DNA of 64,000 nt from Streptomyces shenzhenensis (GTDB lineage: Bacteria > Actinomycetota > Actinomycetes > Streptomycetales > Streptomycetaceae). How positions within the stretch are numbered: the first letter of the stretch is position 1; each line of letters opens with the position of its first letter. The notes beneath the pieces were generated by a model, which searched no databases, had not been told where the DNA came from, and saw only the letters and a list, made by a program, of their open reading frames with translations. The DNA is taken from NCBI RefSeq assembly GCF_003688995.1, contig NZ_PENI01000020.1, positions 109,278 through 173,277 on the forward strand. Reading direction: 5' to 3'. The position numbers were made by a program, and so were the translations under genes. Of this stretch, positions 41,056 through 51,200 are shown piece after piece.

Positions 41056-42396
41056 ATGCAGGCAGAACCGAAGAAATCGCAGGCGGGGTCGCTCGTGGGG
41101 GAGGAGTACGAGGTCGAGATCGGCCCCGTCGCACACGGCGGCCACTGCATCGCCCGTACCTCCGAGGGCCAGGTGCTGTTCGTGCGGCACGCGCTGCCGG
41201 GCGAGCGGGTGGTGGCCCGGGTGACCGAGGGCGAGGAGGGCGCCCGCTTCCTGCGCGCGGACGCGGTGCGGATCCTGGAGGCCGCCAAGGACCGCGTCGA
41301 GGCGCCCTGCCCCTACGCCGGACCCGGCCGCTGCGGCGGCTGCGACTGGCAGCACGCCAAGCCGGGCGCCCAGCGCCGGCTGAAGGGCGAGGTCGTCGCC
41401 GAGCAGCTGCATCGCCTCGCGGGCCTCACCCCGGAGGAGGCCGGCTGGGACGGCACGGTGATGCCGGCCGAGGGCGACAAGCTCCCGGCGGGCGAGGTGC
41501 CCCGGTGGCGCACCCGGGTGCAGTACGCGGTCGACGCCGAAGGGCACGCCGGGCTGCGCCGGCACCGCTCGCACGAGGTGGAGCGGATCGACCACTGCAT
41601 GATCGCGGCCGAGGGCGTCGACCAGCTGGGCGTCGAGAAGCGCGACTGGTCCGGCATGGAGTCGGTCGAGGCGATCGCGGCGACGGGCTCGCAGGACCGG
41701 CAGGTGATCCTCACCCCGCGCCCCGGCGCCCGGCTGCCGCTCGTGGAACTGGACAGGCCGGTCTCGGTCCTCAGGGTCGACGAGAAGTCCGGCGGCGTGC
41801 ACCGCGTCCACGGCCGCCCCTTCGTCCGCGAACGCGCGGACGGCCGCACCTACCGGGTCGGCAACGGCGGCTTCTGGCAGGTCCACCCGAAGGCGGCGGA
41901 CACCCTGGTGACCGCGGTCATGCAGGGCCTGCTGCCCCGCAAGGGCGAGATGGCCCTCGACCTGTACTGCGGTGTCGGCCTCTTCGCCGCCGCCCTCGCC
42001 GACCGGCTCGGCGAGAAGGGCGCGGTGCTCGGCATCGAGTCCGGCAAGCGGGCCGTCGAGGACGCCCGCCACAACCTCGCGGACTTCCCGCGTGTGCGCA
42101 TCGAGCAGGGCAAGGTCGAGTCCGCCCTGCCGCGCACCGGTATCACCGAGGTCGACCTCATCGTCCTGGACCCACCCCGCGCGGGCGCGGGCCGCACCAC
42201 GGTGACCCACCTGGCCTCCCTCACCCCCCGCCGCATCGCCTACGTCGCCTGCGATCCGGCGGCCCTGGCCCGGGACTTGGGCTATTTCCGCGAGCACGGG
42301 TACCGCGTCCGAACACTACGGGCGTTCGACCTGTTTCCGATGACGCACCATGTGGAGTGCGTGGCGATTCTTGAGCCCGCCCCGAAGGGCTCCTGA
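41056..42396 (+). CDS. TrmA/RlmD-family RNA (uracil-5-)-methyltransferase
   Basis: A 446-residue class I SAM-dependent RNA m5U methyltransferase. It has an N-terminal TRAM domain (about 12-75), an Fe-S-like cysteine cluster CPYAGPGRCGGCDWQHA, the central insertion, and the SAM fold (about 290-440) with LDLYCGVGLFAAALA. The DPPRAG motif and the nucleophile region YVACDPAALARDLGYF follow. The target (tRNA U54 or 23S U747/U1939) cannot be decided. ATG 41056 starts the conserved part. It appears to be the last core gene before the accessory island. Confidence 0.87.
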   Translation: MQAEPKKSQAGSLVGEEYEVEIGPVAHGGHCIARTSEGQVLFVRHALPGERVVARVTEGEEGARFLRADAVRILEAAKDRVEAPCPYAGPGRCGGCDWQHAKPGAQRRLKGEVVAEQLHRLAGLTPEEAGWDGTVMPAEGDKLPAGEVPRWRTRVQYAVDAEGHAGLRRHRSHEVERIDHCMIAAEGVDQLGVEKRDWSGMESVEAIAATGSQDRQVILTPRPGARLPLVELDRPVSVLRVDEKSGGVHRVHGRPFVRERADGRTYRVGNGGFWQVHPKAADTLVTAVMQGLLPRKGEMALDLYCGVGLFAAALADRLGEKGAVLGIESGKRAVEDARHNLADFPRVRIEQGKVESALPRTGITEVDLIVLDPPRAGAGRTTVTHLASLTPRRIAYVACDPAALARDLGYFREHGYRVRTLRAFDLFPMTHHVECVAILEPAPKGS

Positions 42397-42619
42397 GTCG
42401 CGGTTTTGTGTGTGCTCCTTACGTGCGGTGTGGGCGTTACGGGCGGTTTCTTGATGCTGAAATGACGCTCGTTTGACGCTGAGCGCAGAGTTACTGGTTC
42501 CTGTGCCACCGGACACTTTTCCAGCTCTGTCCAAGGTGGGCCGGTGAGGTCCGGAGCATGGGCGCCTGGTGACTGGCACTCCGAAAGCCGGTCGTTGCAG
42601 GGGCCCGGCAGGAGGCAGC

Positions 42620-44150
42620 ACAGGCCGTCATACCGGCCCCGGTGATGTGGGGTGGGACGCCAACGTCTTCGACACCTACGTCCAGCAGGGCGAGACCGTC
42701 GACTGGTCGGCCGGTACCGAGCTGGACCTTGGCAACCCGGGCACCATGAACTCCGACGGCACCCCGCGCACGGCGCGCTCCTTCATCTCCTGGAACACCT
42801 CGCCGATCCGGGACGCCCTGATCCTGGACGCGAAGCTGTCCTTGTGGAACTTCCACTCGGGCAACACCGACTGCAAGCTCTACCCGTGGGAGGTGTCGTC
42901 GACCGGCGCCGGCTCGACATCCTCCCGTTGGACCGCACAGCCGACCTGGACAGCGGCGAAGGCCACGTCCACCGAGACCACGGGCAACGCCGGGTGCTCC
43001 ACCCAGCCCGACGGCTGGATCAGCGCCGACGTGACCACCCTCGTCCAGGAGTGGGCCTCCGCCAAGGCCTTCCGGGGCCACATGGGCCTGCGTGCCTCCA
43101 ACGAAAGCGTCGTTGCGCAATGGAAGCGGGTCAACTCCGCCAACGCCGCATCGAATCCGCCCAAGCTGGTGACGGTCGCGTCCGGGGTGCTGAGCGACGG
43201 CAAGACGTACAAGTTCCGCACCTCGCCGTACGACGGGACGCACTTCAACACCGGCGCCGGCGAAGGACGGCACCCAGACACTGCAGGTGCGGTCCGTCGA
43301 CAAGGCGGACAACAAGTCCGAACCCGCCTCGTACACCTTCCACGCCGGGCCCGGTGGCTTCATCCAGCCCTCCGACGGTGAGCGCACTGCACGTCGGCTG
43401 CCCCTGGTCGCCGAGGCGGAGGCGGGCAAGTACGACAGTGTCTCCTTCTCCTGGCGTCGCTCAGAGGCGGACGACTGGGCGAAGGCGTGTGGAACACCAC
43501 CGACACCGTCGACCCGGACGGATCGATCCAGATCAAGGCCGACTTCACCGGCCCCGGCGGAGCCTACGGAGCGACGCAGGCGCTGTCGGTCGTCGTGGGC
43601 CGCAATGCCGACGGCGCGGCCGCCAGCGAGATCGGCCCCGGTTCGCTCAACCTCCTGACCGGCGACTACACGCTGTCCGGCACCGACGTCTCGGTGCTCG
43701 ACATGACGGTGACCCGCAGCGTCTCCTCCCGCACTCCGCAGGCCGGGGCGGCACAGGACGGACAGGCGGCCATCTTCGGCAAGGAGTGGCTGGCCGGCAC
43801 CACGGCACAGGCCGTCAAGTCCGACTACTCCGAGCTGCGGAAGACCTCGGCAACCTCACTCGACATCGTCACCGCCGATGGTGACTTCATCCTCTCGGAC
43901 ACCGAGGGCAACGTCACCACGTTCAGCCGGGTCGACTCCTCCGCCGACGCCTGGACGGTCACCCGGTCCCTGATCGACGGCCAGGCGAACTCCACGACCG
44001 AGGTGATCTCCGAGGTGGTCACCGTCGACGGCAAGGTTCTCGCCCGTCCCAAGCACGTCATCACGGCCACCAGCGCGGTGACCATCGGGGCCTGCGAGGC
44101 CGCCCCGGTCACCCGCGGTTGCCACACGACCCCGTCAACAGCGACGCCGT
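42620..44150 (+). pseudogene. Degenerate DNRLRE/RHS-type surface protein gene
   Basis: Coding-like sequence in at least three frames. 42640-43250 has a DNRLRE-like domain (DANVFDTYVQQGETVDWSAG, LILDAKLSLWNFHSGNTDCK, DVTTLVQEWASAKAFRGHMG). 43262-43480 is in another frame (QVRSVDKADNKSEPASYTF). 43487-44120 shifts again (SLNLLTGDYTLSGTDVSVLD, FGKEWLAGTTAQAVKSDYSE). This order is that of the N-terminal half of large Streptomyces RHS/YD-repeat secreted proteins. The signal peptide, YD repeats and C-terminal toxin are all missing, so it is a relic. Confidence 0.75.
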
Positions 44151-44319
44151 CACCGGCTGCGCGACCTACAGGGTGCGCAAGCACGCCTGAACCGGGCGCA
44201 GTTTCGCCACAGTCAGGCTTACCACCCGCTGGAGCTACAGCGGCTGGCAGAACGTCAACTGGACAAGGACCTCGTGGCGCTACGTGTCCAGCTACCGCAT
44301 CGTCCACACCAAGGGCTGA
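44130..44319 (+). pseudogene. Fragment of a small secreted-type protein
   Basis: Two short in-frame pieces, SDAVTGCATYRVRKHA then a stop, and TTRWSYSGWQNVNWTRTSWR followed by YVSSYRIVHTKG and TGA 44317-44319, look like the end of a small Trp/Tyr-rich exported protein fused by deletion to the RHS relic. Function unknown. Confidence 0.35.
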
Positions 44320-44452
44320 ACCCGCCCTGACCAGCGTCTAGGGTGGTGCTCCGCGACACCTGCCGCGGAGCACCGCCTCCCTGTCCCGTCCGCAAGCCCG
44401 CAGGCCGCAGCGTCCATCGCACGGCCTCGGCTTCCTCATGGAGATCCCCCCC

Positions 44453-44734
44453 ATGCCTGCTGCCGTCGCCGCCTTCGGGGTCGCCTTCTTCTGCTTCACC
44501 CTGTGGTGCTCCGTCACCGTCGCCCGGATGCGGGACCTCCCCCCGTGGCGGAGGTTCCTGCCGCTCGCACTCTTCCTGATCGCCGCCGGAGCGAGTCTGC
44601 TGCGCGCCATCGACATCCCGGAAGTCGCCAACGCCATCGCCTTCCCCTTGAACCTCGCGGTCGTCCTCCTGTCGCTCAGGGAGATCCGCAGCCACCGTCG
44701 GCACACCGGTACGGCCGATCGCCCCAGGGGATGA
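44453..44734 (+). CDS. Small membrane protein, unknown function
   Basis: A 93-residue protein with three hydrophobic helices (about 4-24, 34-52, 56-78) and a basic tail (REIRSHRRHTGTADRPRG). Start 44453 has GGAG nine bases upstream; an in-frame ATG at 44438 would add five residues. It stands among gene debris but looks intact. No family recognised. Confidence 0.55.
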   Translation: MPAAVAAFGVAFFCFTLWCSVTVARMRDLPPWRRFLPLALFLIAAGASLLRAIDIPEVANAIAFPLNLAVVLLSLREIRSHRRHTGTADRPRG

Positions 44735-44814
44735 AAGCGTCGCGGTGCCGAGGCCGAGGGGCTCGGCGAATTCCAGGGCGTTGAGCCCCTCTCGCAGGAA
44801 AGGACGATGCCGTA

Positions 44815-45014
44815 TTACGGCAGACTCATCCAGTGCTCCGCCGGGAAGTCGTAGAACGCCAGCAGTTCGTCGCGCCCGGCTGTGTGCATTTCGGCAGGGT
44901 GTTCGCGACATTCCGGGCCTTGTGGCCCCGGCATCGCTGGTGGCGAGTCGCGGGGAACACCTCGGCCGGCGCGATCAGTTCCTTGGTGCCGTTCAGGCCC
45001 ACACCCATCAGCAC
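44815..45014 (-). pseudogene. IS256-family transposase remnant
   Basis: Minus-strand fragments in two frames match the C-terminal half of IS256/Mutator transposases: PAEVFPATRHQRCRGHKARN with VANTLPKCTQPGA, then RDELLAFYDFPAEHWMSLP. The stretch that should lie between (about 35 residues) and both ends of the element are gone. No terminal inverted repeats were found. Confidence 0.7.
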
Positions 45015-45139
45015 CAGGACGCAGGAGTGCGTCTGTCGAAGCCGGATCGTGGGGTGCGGTCCGGGAAACCGTCACTGAACTCGCGGCCCCCTCGGAGACC
45101 GCGCGGGCGATCGGCGCCGCCAAGAAGCCGAACGCGCCG

Positions 45140-45512
45140 AGCCGTGGACCTGGCCGGCGGCTCACCGGAGCGCACCCGATCCCTGCTCACAGACGTGCTC
45201 ACCGTGCTCGCGGAGCTACCCGCTCAGGCGGAGCCACTGCCCGTTTTCACAGTCTGCGGGCGGACCGACGAGTTCTATGGACGCGCGAGTGTCGCCGACG
45301 AGGCCGGCCATGCCGCCGGCCTGGCCCTCGCCCGACTGCGGTCCACGGGCGGGTTCACCATCGCCACCGAAGCCGTCCTGTCGTCCACGCCGTGGAGAAC
45401 CCCAGCGTCCTGGCCCGCCGGTCGTCCGTACATCCGGTCGGCCCGACAGCGCGGCCAGGCGCCTCCTCCGCCTCCTCGCGGACCAGGACGCCCGCTCCAC
45501 GACGCCGTTGGT
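45140..45512 (+). pseudogene. Decayed coding region ending in a TIGR02679/DUF2399-like (Wadjet JetD type) fragment
   Basis: 45145-45380 reads RTRSLLTDVLTVLAELPAQA and ASVADEAGHAAGLALARLRS in one frame. At 45383 the sequence gives VHAVENPSVLA. After a frame change it gives PPVVRTSGRPDSAARRLLRL followed by LADQDAR. The spacing ENPSVLA - PPLVCTSGxPxSAAxRLLRxLA is, from memory, the Toprim-proximal region of TIGR02679 proteins, the JetD of actinobacterial Wadjet systems. It stops before the expected RYHGD motif. Confidence 0.4.
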
Positions 45513-45521
45513 GGTGAGTTG

Positions 45522-46484
45522 CTACAGCGCTGTCGCCAGTGTGTCCAGTGCCGCCAAGTGGTCCGTGCCCACGGGAGTGAGGACCGCGCTGGTGACGCCC
45601 GCGTCGAACAAGTCGCCCAGAGCGGACCTGGCTTGCTCCGGTGTGCCTGCCACGGTGAGTTGCCGGACCCATTCGTCCGGCAGGGCGCGGGCGAACTCCC
45701 GCGGGCCGGCGCAGCGCGAGCGCAGGGTGACGAGATCGTCGTGGAAGGGCAGCGGCGCGATATGCGGCCGCCAGTCCGGTTCTCCGACCACTTCGAGGGC
45801 GGGGCGGACCGCTGCCAGCGCGGCGGCGGGGTCCTCGTCGATCGCCGCGATGTTGTAGGCGACCAGGCGGTGCGGGCGGGTGGGGGCGATGTGGTGGAGG
45901 GCCGCGCGTACGTAGGCGGGCGTCACGGGTTCGGCGAGGAGGGTGCCGTCGGCCACGTCACCGGATACCGCCAGGGACTTGGGGCCGCGCACGCCGGCCA
46001 GGACGGCGGGAGCCGCCACCGGTACGGCGCTCTCGTGGAGTTGAAGGCCGTCGATGCGTACGTACTGGCCGTCGTGCTGGACAGGCCGGCCGCTCAGCAG
46101 CGCCTTGAGGACCGTGATGTACTCGGACAGGAGGGTGAGCGGGCTCCTGGGCCATGCGCCGACGCTGCGCATCCAGGCCGGCATGCCGTGGCCGACGGCG
46201 ATGTCGACGCGGTCGTGGTGCAGTTGGGCGAGGCCCGCGATCTCCATCGCGGCGAAGGCCACGTTGCGGGCGGCGGCCGGCAGCAGTCCGACGCCGACGC
46301 GGATCCGGGTCGTGGCGGCGAGGACGGTGGCCGCCTGGGTCAGTCCTCCTCGGTAGCCGAGGTCTTCCACCACCCATAGTTCGTCGAAGCCGTGTGCCTC
46401 CGCGCGTCGGGCGAACGCGACGATGTCCCGTGCCGGAATGTCGCGGGGCATGAGGACACCGATCGCGCCTTTGCGTTTCGTCAT
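45522..46484 (-). CDS. LLM-class F420/FMN-dependent oxidoreductase
   Basis: A 320-residue luciferase-like (beta/alpha)8 protein: GFDELWVVEDLGYRGGLTQA, RIRVGVGLLPAAARN, RVDIAVGHGMPAWMRSVGAW, and a C-terminal AGTPEQARSALGDLFDAGVT segment. Such enzymes use F420 or FMN; the substrate is unknown. ATG complement of 46482-46484 is used; a GTG three codons upstream is possible. It looks intact within the debris zone. Confidence 0.85.
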   Translation of the reverse strand: MTKRKGAIGVLMPRDIPARDIVAFARRAEAHGFDELWVVEDLGYRGGLTQAATVLAATTRIRVGVGLLPAAARNVAFAAMEIAGLAQLHHDRVDIAVGHGMPAWMRSVGAWPRSPLTLLSEYITVLKALLSGRPVQHDGQYVRIDGLQLHESAVPVAAPAVLAGVRGPKSLAVSGDVADGTLLAEPVTPAYVRAALHHIAPTRPHRLVAYNIAAIDEDPAAALAAVRPALEVVGEPDWRPHIAPLPFHDDLVTLRSRCAGPREFARALPDEWVRQLTVAGTPEQARSALGDLFDAGVTSAVLTPVGTDHLAALDTLATAL

Positions 46485-46599
46485 GGTGATCACATCCCCA
46501 GCGGGTTCGGGTTTCAAGAGCGCCGGGGTCAGCAGCCGGGTGTCCATCGGTGAAAATGGGCGGAGTTCACGTCGTGACAGGGAACTCGTTGGGGGACGC

Positions 46600-47037
46600 A
46601 TGGCCGAGGATGTGGCGGGGACCGTGGCGGAAGGCGAGCGGAGCGCGGTGGCCGGGATGCTGCCCGGGCCGCTCGTCAAGGAGATGGACAGGGAGATGCG
46701 AAGGTGGCGGATCGCCACCTTCAACTACGGTGTCACCTACTACCTCAGCCGGATTCTGCTCATTGTCGCCAGCGCCGTCGTGGCGGCCGACCAGAACCTG
46801 GGGGGCGGCCACGGGAGCTGGCTGATCGCCTGGGTGCCGGCCCTGGCGCTGGTCGTCGCGGTGATGACCGCCGTGGACACCTGGCTGAAGCCCCAGCAGA
46901 AGTGGCGCGGCTTCATGGAGTCCCGGGACGCGCTGGCGGACCTGAGAATCCAGGCCGAGGGCGGTATGACGGTCGATCAGGTGCGGGCGAAATTCCTTGA
47001 GTTGCGCCGACAGCACCGGGAGCGGAACGTCTTCTGA
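46600..47037 (+). CDS. DUF4231 (SLATT-like) two-transmembrane protein
   Basis: A 145-residue protein. An amphipathic N-terminus is followed by two transmembrane helices (about 47-63, YYLSRILLIVASAVVAA; 74-92, WLIAWVPALALVVAVMTAV), then a conserved cytosolic helix pair (KPQQKWRGFMESRDALADLR, KFLELRRQHRERNVF). The layout is that of DUF4231, related to SLATT two-TM effectors that in CBASS and related defence systems permeabilise membranes. ATG 46600 follows GGGGGAC. It converges on the Nudix-like gene, next to the caspase module. Confidence 0.7.
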   Translation: MAEDVAGTVAEGERSAVAGMLPGPLVKEMDREMRRWRIATFNYGVTYYLSRILLIVASAVVAADQNLGGGHGSWLIAWVPALALVVAVMTAVDTWLKPQQKWRGFMESRDALADLRIQAEGGMTVDQVRAKFLELRRQHRERNVF

Positions 47038-47068
47038 CGTGTCGTCCAGGCGCTGCGGCGCCACGAGG

Positions 47069-48091
47069 TCAGGGACGGGCGGCAGGCGTCGCGAGCCGTG
47101 TCACGGCCCGGCGTTCGGCGGCCTCGACGTCCAGCCGGCCCGACCGGTTGCCGTCGCGGGCGATGACTGCCGCGCGGACCAGGGCCAGATAGAAGAGGGC
47201 CGGCCCGCACGGGGTCCATTCCGTCGGGTCCTTCTCCAGGATGAAGTCGAGCACGCTGTCGGGGTCGGCCGGGACGAAGTCGAACCGCTCGTGCTCCCAC
47301 TTGTCCTCGATGCCACGGCTCCGGCGGGCCACGAGATCCTCGGCCGTCAGATCGGTGAGTACGGCCCGATAGAAGACGGCCCACTGCTGGTTGCGCAGGT
47401 CGAGGGCGAACGCGAGCAGTTCCAGCTCGGCCTTGTCCTCGTCCTGGACGCCGAGTTCCTCCCGCAGCGCGCGGTGTGCCACGGCGCGCAGGCTGATGGG
47501 GGAGCCGTCCTCGGGGACGTCGTGGATGGCCGCGAGCCCCTCGTTGACCGAGGAGTTCCAGCGCGCCTTGTTGTGGCCTTCCACGATGACGCTTCGGCGC
47601 GCGAAGACCATTTTCCGGTCGGGGCCGGTCTCCACCGCCACGTTGACGCCGAAGCTGCAGGACAGGAAGGCGGGCGCCGTCACCGGGTCGGCGTTCTCCA
47701 GGTACTGGGAGCGCAGTGTGGCCGGTTCTCCCTCGCGCAGCGGTTCGTCGAGATTGACGGACGTGGCGAGGAAGTCGTAGTAGTCCGCGTCGCACAGGCT
47801 GATCCGTACCAACGGGACTTCGGCTTCGTTGGTGCGCGAGACGATGATGCTCTCGACGGCGAAACGGGGGTTGTTCCAGGCGTAGCGCTCACCCGCTGCC
47901 TGCCGGCGCTGCTGCTCCGCCTCGATGTCCTGCCGCCACTGCTGGACTTCGACGGGGAGCTGCACCTGGCGGAGCCCCGGTTCGTAAAGGATCTGTACGT
48001 TCTCCTCCTGGATCGGGTGTGTGCCGTCCCCCTCGAAGATGTGACAGTCCGTCACAAGATTCCCGATGACCATCCGGTCGCGCGGCGCCAC
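47069..48091 (-). CDS. Nudix-like protein beside the caspase module
   Basis: A 340-residue cytosolic protein. The C-terminal part contains a degenerate Nudix box: RALREELGV (residues 207-215) keeps the RExxEExGU core, but the leading Gly and first Glu of GX5EX7 are not present. The N-terminal 150 residues are unassigned. GTG complement of 48089-48091 is chosen because AGGGGGA lies five bases upstream; a longer reading would enter the divergent promoter. In defence islands Nudix proteins can hydrolyse nucleotide signals; that role is only inferred from context. Confidence 0.55.
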   Translation of the reverse strand: MAPRDRMVIGNLVTDCHIFEGDGTHPIQEENVQILYEPGLRQVQLPVEVQQWRQDIEAEQQRRQAAGERYAWNNPRFAVESIIVSRTNEAEVPLVRISLCDADYYDFLATSVNLDEPLREGEPATLRSQYLENADPVTAPAFLSCSFGVNVAVETGPDRKMVFARRSVIVEGHNKARWNSSVNEGLAAIHDVPEDGSPISLRAVAHRALREELGVQDEDKAELELLAFALDLRNQQWAVFYRAVLTDLTAEDLVARRSRGIEDKWEHERFDFVPADPDSVLDFILEKDPTEWTPCGPALFYLALVRAAVIARDGNRSGRLDVEAAERRAVTRLATPAARP

Positions 48092-48219
48092 GAAGTCCCC
48101 CTGTGCGATGTCGAGTAGCGTAAGCGGCACACCGTGTCGGTGTGAGACGTCAGGTTTCCACAATCCGTGCCGCCGTGCGGCAGGGATGCGTGGCTGAACT
48201 CTTGGGAGGGAGAGTTCGG
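48092..48219. promoter_or_regulatory. Divergent promoter region of the Nudix-like and caspase genes
   Basis: These 128 bp contain a hyphenated palindrome GGCACACCGTGTCGGTGTGAG (48125-48145 region; CACACCG/CGGTGTG) that could be an operator shared by both genes. GGAGGG at 48205-48210 is the ribosome-binding site of the TTG start at 48220. Confidence 0.4.
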
Positions 48220-51200
48220 TTGGACCGGGGTCAAAAACGCGACGGTGTGGTCGCGACAGTCGTGGTCGACACATACCTGGGTGACGCGCGGCGGGTCAGG
48301 GACCGTGCCCGGCTGAGGAGGACGGCCGCACGCTTCGTGGAGCAGGCCGGACGGCTGGGCTTCGACGCTCCCGCACTGAACGTCGGCAGCTCCGGCGGGG
48401 ACGGCGGGGCGGCACGGATCGCCGGACGGCAGCAGATCCGCGATCTCGTGGCACGGCTTCGGCAGCAGCCGGCGGACAAGAAGATCCTCTACTGGACGGG
48501 CCACGGCGAAGTGCTGTCGGGCGCCTTCTACCTGGCCTGCGAAGACAGTTACGAGCGAGGGGAGTTCGACCCCCGCCGGGCGGTCTCGGCCGAGGAACTG
48601 GTCTCCTGGCTCGCCGAGGACGCCACGGACACGCTGCTGGTGCTGGACGCCTGCTTCTCGGGCGAGGCGGTGGAGCAGGTCAGTGACCACGTCAAGGAGG
48701 CCCGGCAGCGGGCCGGCGTCCGCGCTGCGCAGGCGGGATTCGCCGTCGTCGCGACCGCCGGATCACGCCAAGAGGCACTGGAGGGGCACTGGGTCGACTG
48801 TCTGGAGCAGGTCCTGTCGGCACCGGAGCTGGTCGTCGACGACAGCGTGAGGATGTTCAGCCGGGAGAAGGAGGCCGTTCCCTTCCAGCAGTTGATGAGT
48901 GCCGTCAGGGAGCGGGCCGGGGAACAGGTGCCGTTCTGGCAGGAGCCGCGGACGCTGCGTGCCTGGTTCCTGCCCAACCCGTACTGGTCCCCGCGGGCGC
49001 GGTCCGCGCTGCGCCCGGAGGACGACGAGTCCTGGATCGGGAAGGAGCTCGCGAGCGACGAACTGCCCGTCTTCTCGGGCTCGGGTGACAGCTGGCACCT
49101 GCGGGACTTCGCATCGCGGCATCGGGTGCTCGCCGATCTGGTCGACTGGTTGCGCATCCAGGAATCCGGGATGCTCACCGTGACGGGCGCGTCCGGCGCG
49201 GGCAAGTCGACGCTCCTGGCGTATGTCGCGCACCTCACCATCGAGCACTTCGTGGCCCTGCTCCCCGCGGACCGCCGTCCTCGTGTGCTGCCCGAACTCC
49301 GTTCGGTCAACGCCGCGCTCCACTGCCGTGGCAGAACACTGTCGGCGCTGTGCGAAGAGCTGGCGCGGGGGCTCACCCCGATCGGCCTGCGCACGGCGGA
49401 GATCAAGCAGGGGTCCCCGCACAGCCTCGTGCAGCAGATCGAGACCCTGGCCGAACTCAAGGGCAGTATCACTTTGATGTTCGACGGGCTCGACGAGGCA
49501 GCCGCGGGGCACTCCTTCGACATCGCGCGCGGGCTGCTCAACCCGCTGGCCGCTCTGCCGGGGGTGCGGGTGGTGGTCGCCACCCGGCCGAACGCCCGCC
49601 GCAGCCTTCCGGGCGAACTGCGCGCCGAAACCCTGCTGGACGTGCTGCACTGCGCCACCGTGATGGAGCTGGACCGAACGGATCAGACCGAGCAGGACAT
49701 CGCCCGGCACGTCGAACGGCTGCTGGCCGGGGAGCACTCCCCCTACCGGCTGCCGCATGCGGCGCAGCGACGCGGCGCCATCGCCCGGCAGATCGCGGCC
49801 GGCAGCAACGGCCTCTTCCTCGTGGCCACTCTGTGGGCCCGTCATGTGGCCAAGCGGCCGGTGGCGTCCGACGCGGAGCAACTGCGCCGGGAACTACGGC
49901 AGGGTACGTCCGTCCTGGACTCCCTGCTGGCCGAGGAGTTGATCCGGCTCGATCCGCTGGACACCGCTCGTGTCCGGGACTTCATGACCGCGCTCGCCCT
50001 GGCCCAGGGAGTGGGACTGCCCCAGCCCAGGGTGTGGCTGGCGATGACCAACGCGGTGCGCGGTACGGGCAGCAGGGAGTACGGGGAGGAGGACCTGCGT
50101 GACGTGATGCGCAGGGCCACCGGCGTGACGATCGCGAAGGACGTGGAGTCGGGGGAGGAGGTCTATCGCCTGCACCACCCCAGCTTCGGTTCCCATCTGC
50201 TGGGAGACGAGACGCGGCAGGGCGAACAGCACCGAGCGGTCTACCGGGCCCTGACGCCGCGCAGAGGCGAGGACTGGCGGACCGCGGAACAGTATGTGAA
50301 GCAGCACCTCACCGCGCATGCCGCCCTGGGCGGGGACGACCTCCTCGAGGATCTGGTCGAGGACTGCCACTTCCTGGTCGCCGCGTCGCCCGACATCCTT
50401 GAGCCGCTGGTCGCCGCGCGACTGACGACCACCCCGCAGAGCGCGCTCTACCTGGGGGCCGCCGGCCATTTCCGCCGGCACGAAGCGGAAGAGGCGAGGT
50501 GGGCGATGCTCCGTGCCACCGCTTTGGCGATGTTCTCCCGGGAGTTCCTCGCCGACGTGCCGAAGCCGTCGTCGGTGTTCTGGGACGACGTGTGGAGCAG
50601 CGCCGTGCGACTCCCCCTGCACAGGAGCTGGCCGGCCCCGCCGGGCGGGGCGCTCGCCGTGCACTGGGAGGCGCAGGGCGACGGGATCATCCATGCTTCG
50701 GGCGCCGGTGAGGTCAGATCGTGGACCGCGGAGGGACATGAGATCCGTGGCCGGGACACAGGCCCGGCCACCTGGGCCGACCCTCCGCGGCAGCGGGGGG
50801 TGACGGCTTCGGGCCGGGGGGACGGCCGGGTGGTCGCCACGCATGACGGCAGATGCGTACGGATATGGCACGGCGGCGGCAAGTACCCGGTGGAAGAGCT
50901 GTACTGGGGCGGAAACCCCGGTGCGGTCGACTCGGTGCGGTGGGGCACGGAGGTCCTCGTCGCCGCGGTCGACGGCGACCGCCTGTGGCTGTGGCGGTGG
51001 GACAGCACCGCGGAGTACTCCCGGGACGGGCTCCGTTTGCACACCGTCAGCGTGCCGGTCCACTGTGTGTCCCTCCTCGCGGTGGGCGGGCGGGTCGCGG
51101 CGGTCACCGGCGGCCCCACGGGGGTGACGGTGTGGGAGCTGCCCGGCCGGAAGACGGTGAACAAGCCGTTGCACCGTGTCCGGACGCTGGGGGACGGCAT

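Noticed and set aside
44745..46379. 544-codon plus-strand frame
   Set aside because: It crosses the transposase relic and runs antisense through the LLM oxidoreductase. Only a short part (45145-45380) looks coding and is treated as a remnant.
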